From positions 372,001 to 436,000 of the forward strand of contig NZ_LR130759.1 of the NCBI RefSeq assembly GCF_900292015.1: a DNA stretch of 64,000 bases, in the 5' to 3' direction. This DNA is from Mycobacterium basiliense. GTDB lineage: Bacteria; Actinomycetota; Actinomycetes; Mycobacteriales; Mycobacteriaceae. Positions 8,354 through 17,254 of this stretch are shown in pieces (position 1 is the stretch's first letter; each line of letters opens with the position of its first letter). A program made the position numbers and the translations under genes. Below the pieces are notes generated by a model, which was given only the letters and a program-made list of their open reading frames with translations, made no database searches and was not told where the DNA came from.

Positions 8354-9877
8354 ATGCAGATACGCCAGCATGTCGGCGCTGGCAAGCCGGCTGTCATCCT
8401 GCATCCGTCCGGGACGGTAGTCAGTTTCGACGAGCTGGAAGTGCGGGCCAATCGGTTGGCGCACCGGTTTCGTCAGGCGGGCCTGCGCGAGGGCGACGCC
8501 GTCGCCATCCTGATGGAAAACAACGAACACATCCACGCGGTGATGTGGGCGGCTCGGCGCAGTGGGCTCTATTACGTGCCGATCAATACCCACCTGACCG
8601 CGCCCGAGGCCGCCTACATCGTCGACAACAGCAACGCCAAGGCGATCATCGGTTCCGCGGCCCTGCGAGATACCTGCGCGGGTCTGGCCGAATATCTGCC
8701 CGGCGGGCTCCCGGACCTGTTGCTGTTGGCCGGACCCGAGGGACAGTTGCCGGGCTGGGAGGCCTATCCGGGATGTGTTGGGGATCAACCTGATACACCG
8801 ATAGCCGACGAGCGCGAGGGCGATCTGCTGCAGTACTCGTCGGGAACCACCGGTAGGCCCAAGGGAATCAAACGGGAACTGCAGCATGTCACCCCGGATG
8901 CCGCTCAAGGGATGATGTCGGTACTGATCGACATCTGGATGGACCCCGATTCTGTCTATTTGAGTCCCGCCCCGTTGTACCACACCGCGCCGTCGGTGTG
9001 GTCGATGAGCGCACAGGCCGGCGGCATCACCACCGTTGTGCTGGAAAAATTCGACGCCGAAGGGGCGCTCGACGCCATCCAGCGCTATCGGGTCACGCAC
9101 GGACAATTCGTACCAGCCATGTTCACCAGGATGCTGAAACTTCCTGAATCCGTTCGTCAGTCGTATGACATCTCGAGTCTGAAGCGGGTGATGCACGCCG
9201 CCGCGCCGTGTCCGGTTGAGATCAAAAAACAGATGATGGACTGGTGGGGACCGATTATCGACGAGTATTACGCGTCCTCGGAAGCCATCGGGTCCACGTT
9301 GATCGCCGCCGAGGATTGGCTGGCGCATCCGGGATCGGTCGGCCGCCCGATGCAGGGTGCAGTACACATTGTCGGCGAGGACGGCAACGAACAACCGGCG
9401 GGCCAACCGGGAGAGATCTACTTCGAAGGCGGATACTCCTTCGAGTATCTCAACGACCCGTCGAAAACGGCTGCCGCGCACAACAAGAACGGCTGGGTTA
9501 CGGTCGGCGATATCGGTTACCTTGACGACGAGGGCTATCTGTTCCTGACCGATCGGCGCCACCATATGATCATCTCCGGTGGGGTCAACATCTACCCACA
9601 GGAAGCCGAGAATCTCTTGGTGACACACCCCAAGGTGCTCGACGCCGCGGTGTTCGGAATCCCCGACGAGGAGATGGGTCAGCGGGTTATGGCCGCCGTG
9701 CAGACCGTAGATCCAGCCGACGCCAGCGAGCCGTTTGCCGACGAATTGCTGTCTTGGCTGCGAGAACGATTGTCGCACTTCAAATGTCCCCAGGTCATTG
9801 CGTTCGAGGAGCAATTGCCGCGCACCGACACCGGTAAGCTCTACAAGAACGGACTGGTCGAGAAATATTCGGGATGA
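8354..9877 (+). CDS. fadD4: Fatty-acyl-CoA synthetase FadD4
   Basis: ANL-superfamily adenylating enzyme (507 residues) predicted to activate a carboxylic acid to its acyl-CoA. The AMP-binding loop YSSGTTGRPKG is at about residues 160-170. The A5 motif region is DEYYASSEAIGST. The hinge and C-terminal domain start at GYLFLTDRRHHMIISGGVNIYPQE, and the catalytic lysine is in TDTGKLYKN near residue 494. The sequence closely matches what I remember of M. tuberculosis FadD4 (Rv0214). It lies 70 bp downstream of pckA and 3 bp upstream of a crotonase gene, so it probably forms a two-gene unit for degradation or remodelling of an acyl chain. The natural substrate is unknown. Confidence 0.92.
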   Translation: MQIRQHVGAGKPAVILHPSGTVVSFDELEVRANRLAHRFRQAGLREGDAVAILMENNEHIHAVMWAARRSGLYYVPINTHLTAPEAAYIVDNSNAKAIIGSAALRDTCAGLAEYLPGGLPDLLLLAGPEGQLPGWEAYPGCVGDQPDTPIADEREGDLLQYSSGTTGRPKGIKRELQHVTPDAAQGMMSVLIDIWMDPDSVYLSPAPLYHTAPSVWSMSAQAGGITTVVLEKFDAEGALDAIQRYRVTHGQFVPAMFTRMLKLPESVRQSYDISSLKRVMHAAAPCPVEIKKQMMDWWGPIIDEYYASSEAIGSTLIAAEDWLAHPGSVGRPMQGAVHIVGEDGNEQPAGQPGEIYFEGGYSFEYLNDPSKTAAAHNKNGWVTVGDIGYLDDEGYLFLTDRRHHMIISGGVNIYPQEAENLLVTHPKVLDAAVFGIPDEEMGQRVMAAVQTVDPADASEPFADELLSWLRERLSHFKCPQVIAFEEQLPRTDTGKLYKNGLVEKYSG

Positions 9878-9880
9878 CTC

Positions 9881-10825
9881 ATGCTCAGGATCGTCGACCT
9901 GTCGAGCGCCGCAGACCCCGGTGTCGACGTGCCAGCGGGTTTGATCATCGCACATGGCCCAATATCAGATGAATCCTGGTTGAATGCAGCAACTTTCACG
10001 CTAACCGAAGATGCCAGCAACGATCCGCGGGTAGTCACCGTGGACTCGGTGCCCGATGCGCTGGCCGAGCTGAGCCGGCGCTGCCAGCGCTGGCCACAAG
10101 CCAGTGCCGTCTGCGGCGACGTGTTGCGCGCCGTGGATCCTACCGGTGCCGTGCTGGCTGGCGTGACGACCGAGTCGTTTGCCTATTCGACGCTGCAAGC
10201 AGGGCCCGAGTTCGCGCGCTGGCTCGCCGAGCGTGGACCGGCGCAGGCACCCGACCTGGACGCCGACGGACTGGTGCAGGCCGAACGTGCCGGCTGCACC
10301 TTGCATGTCACATTCAATCGGCCACAACGGCACAATGCGTTTTGCACCGCCGCTCGCGCCGCGCTGCTGGAGGCGTTGACCGTTGCGCAGTTGGATCCAT
10401 CGATCACCGAGGTGGTGCTGGGCGGCAACGGGCCATCATTTTGCAGCGGTGGTGATCTCGCCGAGTTCGGCACCTTCGCCGACCCGGTTAGCGCTCACCT
10501 CGCCCGCACCCGGTGCAGCCCGGCTCTTGCGCTTGACGAGCTTACCTCCCGGCTCGGCCGGGCCTGCCGCGCTGAAGTGCACGGTCATGTGCTGGGTAGC
10601 GGTTTAGAGATGGCGGCGTTTTGTGGATGGGTTCAGGCTCAACAAGATTCGGTATTCGGGCTGCCGGAGTTAAGTCTCGGGCTGATACCCGGCGCGGGTG
10701 GCACAGTCAGCGTCACTCGCCGAATAGGGCGCTGGCGAACGGCATATCTTGTACTCTCCGGTCGAACCATCGATGCCGAAACGGCGTTGGCATGGCGACT
10801 GGTCGATGCGATCGAGCCGAACTAG
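9881..10825 (+). CDS. Enoyl-CoA hydratase/isomerase family protein
   Basis: A 314-residue crotonase-family protein, 3 bp after fadD4. The crotonase domain occupies residues 130-314. It includes FNRPQRHNA and the oxyanion-hole segment PSFCSGGDLAEFG near residue 187. The two glutamates typical of hydratases are in GSGLEMAAFC and FGLPELSLG, followed by IPGAGGTVSVTR. The first 130 residues are an extra N-terminal domain that I do not recognise; most hydratases are about 260 residues. I do not recall this gene between fadD4 and fadE3 in M. tuberculosis. Hydration of the FadD4 product after dehydrogenation, perhaps by the nearby FadE3, is a reasonable inference. Confidence 0.85.
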   Translation: MLRIVDLSSAADPGVDVPAGLIIAHGPISDESWLNAATFTLTEDASNDPRVVTVDSVPDALAELSRRCQRWPQASAVCGDVLRAVDPTGAVLAGVTTESFAYSTLQAGPEFARWLAERGPAQAPDLDADGLVQAERAGCTLHVTFNRPQRHNAFCTAARAALLEALTVAQLDPSITEVVLGGNGPSFCSGGDLAEFGTFADPVSAHLARTRCSPALALDELTSRLGRACRAEVHGHVLGSGLEMAAFCGWVQAQQDSVFGLPELSLGLIPGAGGTVSVTRRIGRWRTAYLVLSGRTIDAETALAWRLVDAIEPN

Positions 10826-10879
10826 CAGCAAATATGATGATGCCCAAGGCATCACATGAAGGGTCGATGTGTAATCGGC

Positions 10880-11281
10880 TCAGTAGCCGGAATAGGTGGT
10901 GATCGTGGATGGGATGTTGTGATCGACCGACACTGCCACCATGATGATGGCAACGTAGATCACCGCAAAGATCACGCCGAGGATGGCCCCGGTTATTGCG
11001 CTGATGATCGCCCACTTCTTGGCGTTGGCGGAGGCGGCCTGCGCCTCGGCGTATCGTCCCTGTGCCCACAGCCCGGAAACTTTGGTGGAGTACACGATCG
11101 AAACGATGCCAAACGGCAGGCAACACAACAGCGTGCTCAGAATCGCCCAAACGAGATAGTTGTCCGGCTCCGGTGCATAGCCGGGTTGCTGAGCCGGCCA
11201 GCCCGGCTGCTGGCCCTGCCAACCGGGCTGCGGGTTCTGCCACTCTGGGGAACCTCCGTAAGGCCCTGGCGGATAACTCAT
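10880..11281 (-). CDS. Small CD225/dispanin-like membrane protein
   Basis: A 133-residue protein starting at an ATG at 11281 (MSYPPGPYGG). The N-terminal 40 residues are a Pro/Gln/Gly/Trp-rich cytoplasmic tail (PQPGWQGQQPGWPAQQPGY). It is followed by NYLVWAILSTLLCCLPFGIV (about residues 41-60), where a Cys-Cys pair and PFGIVSIVYS match the intramembrane segment of CD225 (interferon-induced transmembrane protein-like) domains. After a short linker with the typical YAEAQAASANAKKW, a second long hydrophobic helix ends near residue 118. Bacterial CD225 proteins are widespread but poorly understood. The gene is convergent with the crotonase gene and lies downstream of fadE3 on the same strand. Confidence 0.8.
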   Translation of the reverse strand: MSYPPGPYGGSPEWQNPQPGWQGQQPGWPAQQPGYAPEPDNYLVWAILSTLLCCLPFGIVSIVYSTKVSGLWAQGRYAEAQAASANAKKWAIISAITGAILGVIFAVIYVAIIMVAVSVDHNIPSTITTYSGY

Positions 11282-11376
11282 GAGGACTGCCTTCCCTTGC
11301 CTTGCTAGGGTTCCCGCACCGCATTGCTGGCGGGCGAAGTCAGGCAAATATACAGCACGGGCGGTTCGGGCACCGG

Positions 11377-12549
11377 CTAGATTCCGCCGCGGGCGACCAG
11401 CTGTGCGGCGATCACATTGCGCTGTATCTCGTTGGTGCCCTCGCCGACGATCATCAGCGGGGCATCGCGAAAATAGCGCTCTACGTCGTATTCGGTCGAG
11501 TAGCCATAGCCGCCATGGATGCGTACGGCGTTGAGGGCAATCTCCATGGCGGCCTCCGAGGCGAACAACTTGGCCATTCCGGCCTCCATGTCGCAGCGCG
11601 CCCCGCTGTCGTAGCGCTCGGCGGCGTAGCGGGTGAGTTGGCGGGCCGCGGTGAGTTTGGTTGCCATCTCGGCGAGATAGTGCCCGACGGCTTGGTGTTT
11701 CCAGATCGGCTGACCGAAACTCTCGCGTTGCTGCGCGTAGGCAAGCGCATCTTCCAGTGCCGCCGTTGCCACCCCCAGGGCGCGAGCCGCGACCTGGATA
11801 CGGCCGGTCTCAAGGCCTTTCATCATCTGAGCAAAACCGTTACCCATGCTGCCGCCCAGGACGGCCGACACCGGTACCCGCATGCCATCGAACGACAACT
11901 CGCACGCCTCGACGCCCTTGTAGCCCAGCTTGGGTAGGTCGCGCGACACGGTCAGGCCCGGTCCGGGTTCGACCAGCACGATCGATATGCCCTGGTGCTG
12001 CGGAATGGCATCCGGATCGGTCTTGCACAGCAAAGCAATTAATCCCGAACGGCGCGCGTTGCTGATCCAGGTCTTGGCACCGTTGATCACCAGGCTGGAC
12101 CGGTCGGGGCCATCGGGCAGTGCGGTGGTCGACATGTTCTGCAGATCGGAGCCGCCGCCGGGCTCGGTTAGCGCCATCGTTGCGCGCAGCTCGCCGGTAG
12201 CCATCGGTGGCAGGTAGGCCTGGCGTTGTTCGGCGGTGCCGAACAACGCCAGCAGCTTGGCCACGACTGTGTGGCCGCCCATCGCACCGGCCAGGCTCAT
12301 CCAGCCGCGGGCCAGCTCCTGGGTGACCTGTACATAGCAGGGCATCGATACCGGCGATCCGCCGTACTCCTCACCAATGGCCAGGCCATAGATGCCGATG
12401 AGCTTCATCTGCTCGATCCATGCCTCGGGATAGGTGTTGGCGTGCTCGACCTCACGCACGGTGGGTTTCACATCGCGGTCTACGAATGCCCGCACCGTGG
12501 CGACCAGCATCGCTTCTTCGTTGTTGAGGTCGTGTCGTTTGTTGCTCAC
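11377..12549 (-). CDS. fadE3: Acyl-CoA dehydrogenase FadE3
   Basis: FAD-dependent enzyme (390 residues) that introduces the alpha,beta double bond into an acyl-CoA. Recognisable parts are the N-terminal helical domain and the flavin-contacting segments MALTEPGGGSDLQNM and TWISNARRSGLIAL. The C-terminal signature is IHGGYGYSTEYDVERYFRDAP, and the MCAD-type catalytic glutamate is in VGEGTNEIQR. Start chosen at GTG 12549 (VSNKRHDLNNEE) because the sequence further upstream does not look like the family. It is divergent from the Rv0216-like hydratase gene, with the two GTG starts about 55 bp apart, as for Rv0215c/Rv0216. The M. tuberculosis symbol fadE3 is applied from synteny and sequence memory. 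Confidence 0.92.
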   Translation of the reverse strand: MSNKRHDLNNEEAMLVATVRAFVDRDVKPTVREVEHANTYPEAWIEQMKLIGIYGLAIGEEYGGSPVSMPCYVQVTQELARGWMSLAGAMGGHTVVAKLLALFGTAEQRQAYLPPMATGELRATMALTEPGGGSDLQNMSTTALPDGPDRSSLVINGAKTWISNARRSGLIALLCKTDPDAIPQHQGISIVLVEPGPGLTVSRDLPKLGYKGVEACELSFDGMRVPVSAVLGGSMGNGFAQMMKGLETGRIQVAARALGVATAALEDALAYAQQRESFGQPIWKHQAVGHYLAEMATKLTAARQLTRYAAERYDSGARCDMEAGMAKLFASEAAMEIALNAVRIHGGYGYSTEYDVERYFRDAPLMIVGEGTNEIQRNVIAAQLVARGGI

Positions 12550-12604
12550 CTTTGCGCCCCTCCGTATTGACCCTCGGTTGGACAGCCTGCCAGCATGTGG
12601 CGTT

Positions 12605-13615
12605 GTGCATACCGGGTACGCGGGCATCCGCGAGGGCGGGCCCTACTTCGATGATTTGTTCGTAGGCCAGGTGTTCGACTGGGCGCCGGCGATGACGCTG
12701 TCCGCCGGATTGGCGGCGGCCCATCAGGCGATCCTGGGCGACCGGCTGCGACTGGCGCTGGATGCGCCCCTGTGCGCGGCGGTGACCGGTGCGTCCGCCG
12801 CGCTGGCGCACCCGGGCCTGGTGTGCAACGTGGCGATCGGCCAGTCGACGTTGGTGACCCAACGGGTTAAGGCGAATCTGTTCTACCGTGGGCTCACCTT
12901 TCACCGGTTCCCGGTGATCGGCGACACCATCTACACGCGCACCGAGGTGGTCGGGCTGCGTGCCAACGCGGCCAAACCTGGTCGGGCTCCAACCGGTATG
13001 GCGGCGCTGCGGATGACCACTATCGATCAGGCCGATCGGTTGGTGCTCGACTTCTACCGGTGTGCCATGCTGCCGGCCAGCCCCGAGTGGCGTCCCGGTG
13101 GGCCCGGCGATGACTTGTCGTCGATCGGCGCAGATGTCGGCCCAGCCGGCGTGGATGCCACCGCCCAATGGGACGCCGACGCATTCCGACGCCGGGTGCC
13201 CGGCCCGCACTTTGACACCGGCTTGGCCGGTACCGTCATGCATAGCACCGCAGACCTGGTCGGTAGCGCACCGGAATTGGCCCGACTAACGCTGAACATC
13301 GCTGCCACCCATCATGATTCGCGGATCGGCGGTCAACGCCTGGTTTACGGAGGGCACACCATCGGTCTGGCGTTTGCGCAGGCCTGTCGGCTGATGCCCA
13401 ACCTGGTGACGGTCCTGGGTTGGGAGCACTGCGACCACACCGGTCCGGTGCGCGAGGGTGACACCTTGTATAGCGAGGTGCACGTCGAATCCGCCGGGGC
13501 GACCTCCCAGGGCGGGGTGCTGGGATTACGGTCGCTGGTCTACGCGGTCAGCGGCTCACCGGACGAGGCCGACCGGCCGGTGTTGGACTGGCGTTTCAGC
13601 GCATTGCAGTTCTAG
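12605..13615 (+). CDS. Double hotdog (MaoC-like) hydratase, Rv0216-like
   Basis: A 336-residue protein starting at GTG 12605, matching the Rv0216 family in length. It carries two hotdog-fold repeats. The first contains GGPYFDDLFVGQVFDWAP and HPGLVCNVAIGQST. The second contains PGPHFDTGLAGTVMHST, where the hydratase-like motif is much altered, and YGGHTIGLAFAQACRLMPN. M. tuberculosis Rv0216 has a known crystal structure as a double hotdog protein, but its substrate has not been established. A (R)-specific enoyl-CoA hydratase or thioesterase role is possible. Placement between fadE3 and a CoA-transferase-like gene supports acyl-CoA metabolism. Confidence 0.88.
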   Translation: MHTGYAGIREGGPYFDDLFVGQVFDWAPAMTLSAGLAAAHQAILGDRLRLALDAPLCAAVTGASAALAHPGLVCNVAIGQSTLVTQRVKANLFYRGLTFHRFPVIGDTIYTRTEVVGLRANAAKPGRAPTGMAALRMTTIDQADRLVLDFYRCAMLPASPEWRPGGPGDDLSSIGADVGPAGVDATAQWDADAFRRRVPGPHFDTGLAGTVMHSTADLVGSAPELARLTLNIAATHHDSRIGGQRLVYGGHTIGLAFAQACRLMPNLVTVLGWEHCDHTGPVREGDTLYSEVHVESAGATSQGGVLGLRSLVYAVSGSPDEADRPVLDWRFSALQF

Positions 13616-13722
13616 CAGGCTTCCCTAGGGGGGCGCCTCAGGCCCGCCTCGGTCAAGTGCGACGATCTGCAAATGTTCCTCACCGTCGACACGTCGCGCG
13701 GGCCGCGAGCACCATTGGTGGT

Positions 13723-14895
13723 GTGAGCTCGGTGCCGTCTCCGTGGGCCCCCAAGTGGGGTAGCAGCGGGCTGGCCTACCTGACCGGCCAGCCCGGTGGG
13801 CCGCCGGACTTCTCTCGCTGCAACGTGCTCGCCCGCGCCGAAGCGATCGCTGCTGATGCGGCCACTCTGTTGACTGGACGAGCCGGATTACTCGGGCTGG
13901 CACGCGCGGGCCGGACGTCACCCGGGGGTGCGAGCCGGTTGCTACCAGCAATGGACGGCTGGTTTGCCGTTACTCTTTCGCGCTCCGAGGACATTGACGC
14001 GGTTCCGGCGCTGGTGCAAGTCGATCAGCGCCCCGAAGATCCCTGGCCGGTGCTGCGGCGGTGGGCCACCTCGCGTTCGGTGTCAACGATCGTCGAGCGG
14101 GCCGAGTTGCTGGACATTCCCGCGGCGGCTCTCGGTGAAGTTGTCGCCGAACGGCCGCGGACACGTCGCATCGCTTCGCCGGGGTACATGGGCGGCCCGG
14201 CCGGCCTGCTGGTCGCCGACCTGTCGTCGATGTGGGCCGGCCCCCTCTGCGGGTACCTGCTGGCCCGGTCCGGAGCAACCGTCGTCAAGGTCGAAAGCCC
14301 CCGACGCCCGGACGGGACTCGCGCCGGAAATCGTGGCTTCTTCGACTGGATCAACGGTGAAAAGTTGTCCTACTGCCTAGATTTCGACCAGCAGGCCGGT
14401 GAGCTACGAGACCTGTTAGCGGTTGCCGATGTCGTCATCGAGGGATCGCGGCCGGCCGCGCTGGCCCGCCGAGGGTTTGGCCCTGACCATGTCGCCCCGC
14501 GTTCTGGACGAATCTGGCTGCGCATCAACGGATATGGCGAGCATTCCGGCCGTCCCGCGTTTGGTGACGATGCGGCGGTGGCCGGTGGCTTGGTCGGCTC
14601 GTCCGCGCAAGGACCGGTATTCTGCGGCGACGCGATCGCTGACCCACTGTCCGGGCTGGAGGCGACGCGTGCGGTCAGCGAGTCGCTGCGCCGCGGGGGC
14701 GGCGAACTCATCGACGTGTCCATGGCCGCCGTTGCCGCGACGTACGCGGCGCTGCCTGTCGAGACACCGGCCGCGGCCGAGCCGGTTGGGCCGCCGGCGC
14801 CGCCGCCACCACCGGCCAGCGCCGCCGCCGAGCTGGGGGCCGACGGTGCCGCAGTGCGTCGCCTTGTCTCTGAAAGGCTCGGTCGAGCATGCTGA
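13723..14895 (+). CDS. Atypical class III CoA-transferase-like protein (CaiB/BaiF family)
   Basis: A 390-residue protein from GTG 13723. The CaiB/BaiF core runs from about residue 155: LLVADLSSMWAGPLCGYLLARSGATVVKVE, then INGYGEHSGRPAFGDDAAVAGGLVG, where the first Asp of GDD is in the position of the catalytic aspartate. The first 150 residues (YLTGQPGGPPDFSR onward) are not the usual N-terminus. The C-terminal lobe seen in normal 400-residue enzymes is short and ends in a Pro/Ala-rich tail (GPPAPPPPPAS), suggesting a rearranged relative rather than a standard enzyme. It overlaps the amidohydrolase start by seven bases (ATGCTGA), implying translational coupling. I do not recall this gene at the corresponding site in M. 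tuberculosis. Catalytic competence is uncertain. Confidence 0.72.
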   Translation: MSSVPSPWAPKWGSSGLAYLTGQPGGPPDFSRCNVLARAEAIAADAATLLTGRAGLLGLARAGRTSPGGASRLLPAMDGWFAVTLSRSEDIDAVPALVQVDQRPEDPWPVLRRWATSRSVSTIVERAELLDIPAAALGEVVAERPRTRRIASPGYMGGPAGLLVADLSSMWAGPLCGYLLARSGATVVKVESPRRPDGTRAGNRGFFDWINGEKLSYCLDFDQQAGELRDLLAVADVVIEGSRPAALARRGFGPDHVAPRSGRIWLRINGYGEHSGRPAFGDDAAVAGGLVGSSAQGPVFCGDAIADPLSGLEATRAVSESLRRGGGELIDVSMAAVAATYAALPVETPAAAEPVGPPAPPPPPASAAAELGADGAAVRRLVSERLGRAC

Positions 14896-16193
14896 TTCGG
14901 CGGGCCACATTGTTGGACGAGACGATGTGTGATATCCGGGTCGGAGCCCGGATCGACGAGGTCGGCGAAGCCCTGGCCACGTGGCCGGGGGAGGGCGTGC
15001 TCGACGCCGCCGGGGGGGCCGTTGTGCCCGGTCTGCATGACCACCACGTGCACCTGCGCTCGGCGGCTTCCGCTCTGGAATCGCTGGCCCTTGGGCCGCC
15101 TGGCGTGGTTACCAAAGATCTGTTCGCCCAAGCCCTTTCGCAAGCGGAGCCGGGCGTGGATGGCTGGATTCGCGCCGTCGGCTATCACGAATCGGTGGCC
15201 GGACGGCTGGATCGCCATCTCCTCGATGCCGTGGTGCCCGATGTTCCCCTGCGGGTGCAGCACCGCAGCGGAGCGATGTGGTTCCTCAACTCCGCCGCGC
15301 TGAGCCAAATTGGGTTGGTTGACCACGTCGACGGTCGGCTGCGCAGCACCGATCCCGGTTGGTCCGATGCACTGCGGCCAGCTGATACCGGCCTTGCGGA
15401 GTTGAGCGATCGACTCGCCGCGGTCGGTGTCACCGGGGTCACCGATGCCACCCCCGATGTCGGCGCCGAAGACATGGTCGCGCTGATGGTGGCGCATCGG
15501 CGGGGCGAATTCCGGCCGCGGCTACGGTTCTTATCCCCGGGCAAAAAGATCCTGCAGGACGACCGGTTGGATCTGGACGATCTGACCGCGTGGATCTCGT
15601 GCCGCCACAACGCAAATCGACCGGTCGCCGTCCACAGCGTCACCGCGGCACAACTGGTGGTGACCATCGCGGCATTGCGTGCCGCCGGCAGCCATCCGCT
15701 CGATCGGATCGAGCATGCCGCCGTGGTGCCCGACGACGCCCTGCCCGACCTGGCCGACCTGGGCGTCACAGTGGTGACGCAACCCAACTTCGTTGCCGAG
15801 CGTGGCGACCAGTACCTCGCCGAAATCCCGCCGGCCGAGCAGGGTGAACTGTGGCGGGTCGCGTCGTTGTTGAACGCAAATGTTCGCGTTGCATTTTCCA
15901 CGGACATGCCGTTCGGCCAGGGCGACCCGTGGGCGGCCATGCGCGCGGCAGTGCACCGCACCACACCCAGTGGTGCCGTCCTCAACATCGGCGAATGCGT
16001 TTCTGCACAAGCGGCTTTGGCGATGTTCCTGGGGTTCCCAGAAGCACCGGGCCGGCCGCGCGGCATAGCGGCCGGACAGCCGGGCGACCTATGTGTGCTT
16101 TCGCAGCCACCCGCGGCGGTGCTGGCCGAGTTGAGTGCCGACATGGTGCGGGCGACCATCATCGGTGGTGAAATTGTTTACAACGCACAATGA
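14889..16193 (+). CDS. Amidohydrolase family protein (amidohydrolase_3-like)
   Basis: A 434-residue metal-dependent hydrolase. GLHDHHVHL (about residues 48-56) supplies the first histidine cluster of the TIM-barrel metal site. VAVHSVTAAQ and RIEHAAVVPDD give further metal ligands, and FSTDMPFGQGDPW gives the conserved aspartate. GIAAGQPGDLCVLSQ near the end is typical of the small beta-sandwich domain of amidohydrolases. The ATG overlaps the stop of the CoA-transferase-like gene. Substrates of this subfamily include exocyclic amides and N-acyl compounds; none can be assigned. Pairing with an acyl-CoA-transfer protein hints at catabolism of an amide-linked acyl compound (inference). Confidence 0.85.
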   Translation: MLIRRATLLDETMCDIRVGARIDEVGEALATWPGEGVLDAAGGAVVPGLHDHHVHLRSAASALESLALGPPGVVTKDLFAQALSQAEPGVDGWIRAVGYHESVAGRLDRHLLDAVVPDVPLRVQHRSGAMWFLNSAALSQIGLVDHVDGRLRSTDPGWSDALRPADTGLAELSDRLAAVGVTGVTDATPDVGAEDMVALMVAHRRGEFRPRLRFLSPGKKILQDDRLDLDDLTAWISCRHNANRPVAVHSVTAAQLVVTIAALRAAGSHPLDRIEHAAVVPDDALPDLADLGVTVVTQPNFVAERGDQYLAEIPPAEQGELWRVASLLNANVRVAFSTDMPFGQGDPWAAMRAAVHRTTPSGAVLNIGECVSAQAALAMFLGFPEAPGRPRGIAAGQPGDLCVLSQPPAAVLAELSADMVRATIIGGEIVYNAQ

Positions 16194-16594
16194 CTCGCCG
16201 GCATGTGATAAATCAGCGAAGCGGTGCCCAGGGGCCTTGGCGACCAGCGTGGGTGGGTGGATCACCGGGCAGATCACCGGCCAGCGGGAGCTCGGCAAAC
16301 CACAGCTGTGACCGGAGCCCGCGATACCGGCATGCCCTCCGCGCGTGTCCGGCGCTGATCCAACTGCCGAATGTTCGATTATTGCCTAACCCACGCGGCG
16401 TGTCAGCCGATCCCCGAGTTCCGCCGCAACGTGGCGCTTGCTGAACCATTTGACCTCTTGCGGACGTGCCTCTTGGCAGGCTTTGGTGTAGACGATTGAC
16501 GATCGGGGTACCGAGGGACTTGCTGGCGCGCTTGGATAGTGCCAGCGTGGTAGCCGGGCGTGGACCTGGTCGGGCACGATGCAAGGGGCGTGGA
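16194..16594. other. Gene-poor stretch where M. tuberculosis has lipW
   Basis: About 400 bases with no convincing gene. M. tuberculosis carries the esterase gene lipW near here on the minus strand. The minus-strand frames here are short and show no alpha/beta-hydrolase motif such as HGGG or GxSxG, so lipW appears absent rather than frameshifted. The methyltransferase promoter must lie in the last part of the segment. Confidence 0.6.
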
Positions 16595-17254
16595 ATGCTG
16601 GGGCATCTGTACGATCGGGCACTTAGCGGTGAGCGATGCTGGCTCCGTCATGACGACGGTGAGTTGCGTCTGTTACCGACGCACCGTTGGCTGGCCGACC
16701 GAGCGTCCCGGCAGGTTTCCGCCTCGGATTCCTCCAGCGATGAGATCTTCGACGAGGCGGTGGCGCAGAGGTGCAGCGGCCCGACCATCGAGCTGGGCTG
16801 CGGGCCCGGACGGCTGATCGCACGATTGGTGCAGCGGGGGATCCCGGCGCTGGGCATCGACCGATCTGCGGCCGCCATCCGGCTGGCCGGCCGCGGGGGT
16901 GCCCCGGCCATGCTGGGTGACGTCTTCGAACCGTTGCCCGGCATGGGCTGCTGGCAGACGGTCCTGTTGATCGACGGAAATGTGGGGCTCGGCGGAGACC
17001 CGCTTAGGATTCTGGGCCGCGCCGCCGAGCTACTGTCTCCCGGTGGGCGTTGCGTGGCCGAGTTCGACACCCAGACCATCGGTATTCACGCCCGCTGGGT
17101 TCGGCTGGAGTCGGCGTGCGATGTCGGCCCGTGGTTTCGGTGGGCCTCGGTCGGGGTGGACAGCGCGGCCCTGCTGGCCGCGCAGGTAGGTCTCACACTG
17201 ACCAGCGTTGAATTGGTCGGTGGCCGGGTCATCGCGGATCTGGTGGCCCTATGA
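16595..17254 (+). CDS. SAM-dependent class I methyltransferase
   Basis: A 219-residue protein from ATG 16595, with AAGGGGCG upstream. A GTG at 16547 is an alternative start. Motif I is TIELGCGPGRLIARLVQRG (about residues 63-81), followed by ALGIDRSAAAIRLAGRGG as motif II. LLSPGGRCVAEFDT is the post-motif strand typical of the fold. Its stop overlaps the ATG of the Rv0218-like gene (ATGA), so it is translated with the molybdopterin-domain membrane protein and the Rv0219-like membrane protein. That linkage suggests a role with that membrane oxidoreductase; the substrate is not predictable. Confidence 0.85.
   Translation: MLGHLYDRALSGERCWLRHDDGELRLLPTHRWLADRASRQVSASDSSSDEIFDEAVAQRCSGPTIELGCGPGRLIARLVQRGIPALGIDRSAAAIRLAGRGGAPAMLGDVFEPLPGMGCWQTVLLIDGNVGLGGDPLRILGRAAELLSPGGRCVAEFDTQTIGIHARWVRLESACDVGPWFRWASVGVDSAALLAAQVGLTLTSVELVGGRVIADLVAL

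Noticed and set aside
8234..9955. 573-codon minus-strand frame opposite fadD4
   Set aside because: Antisense to a full, motif-complete fadD4; no independent ribosome-binding site or domain.
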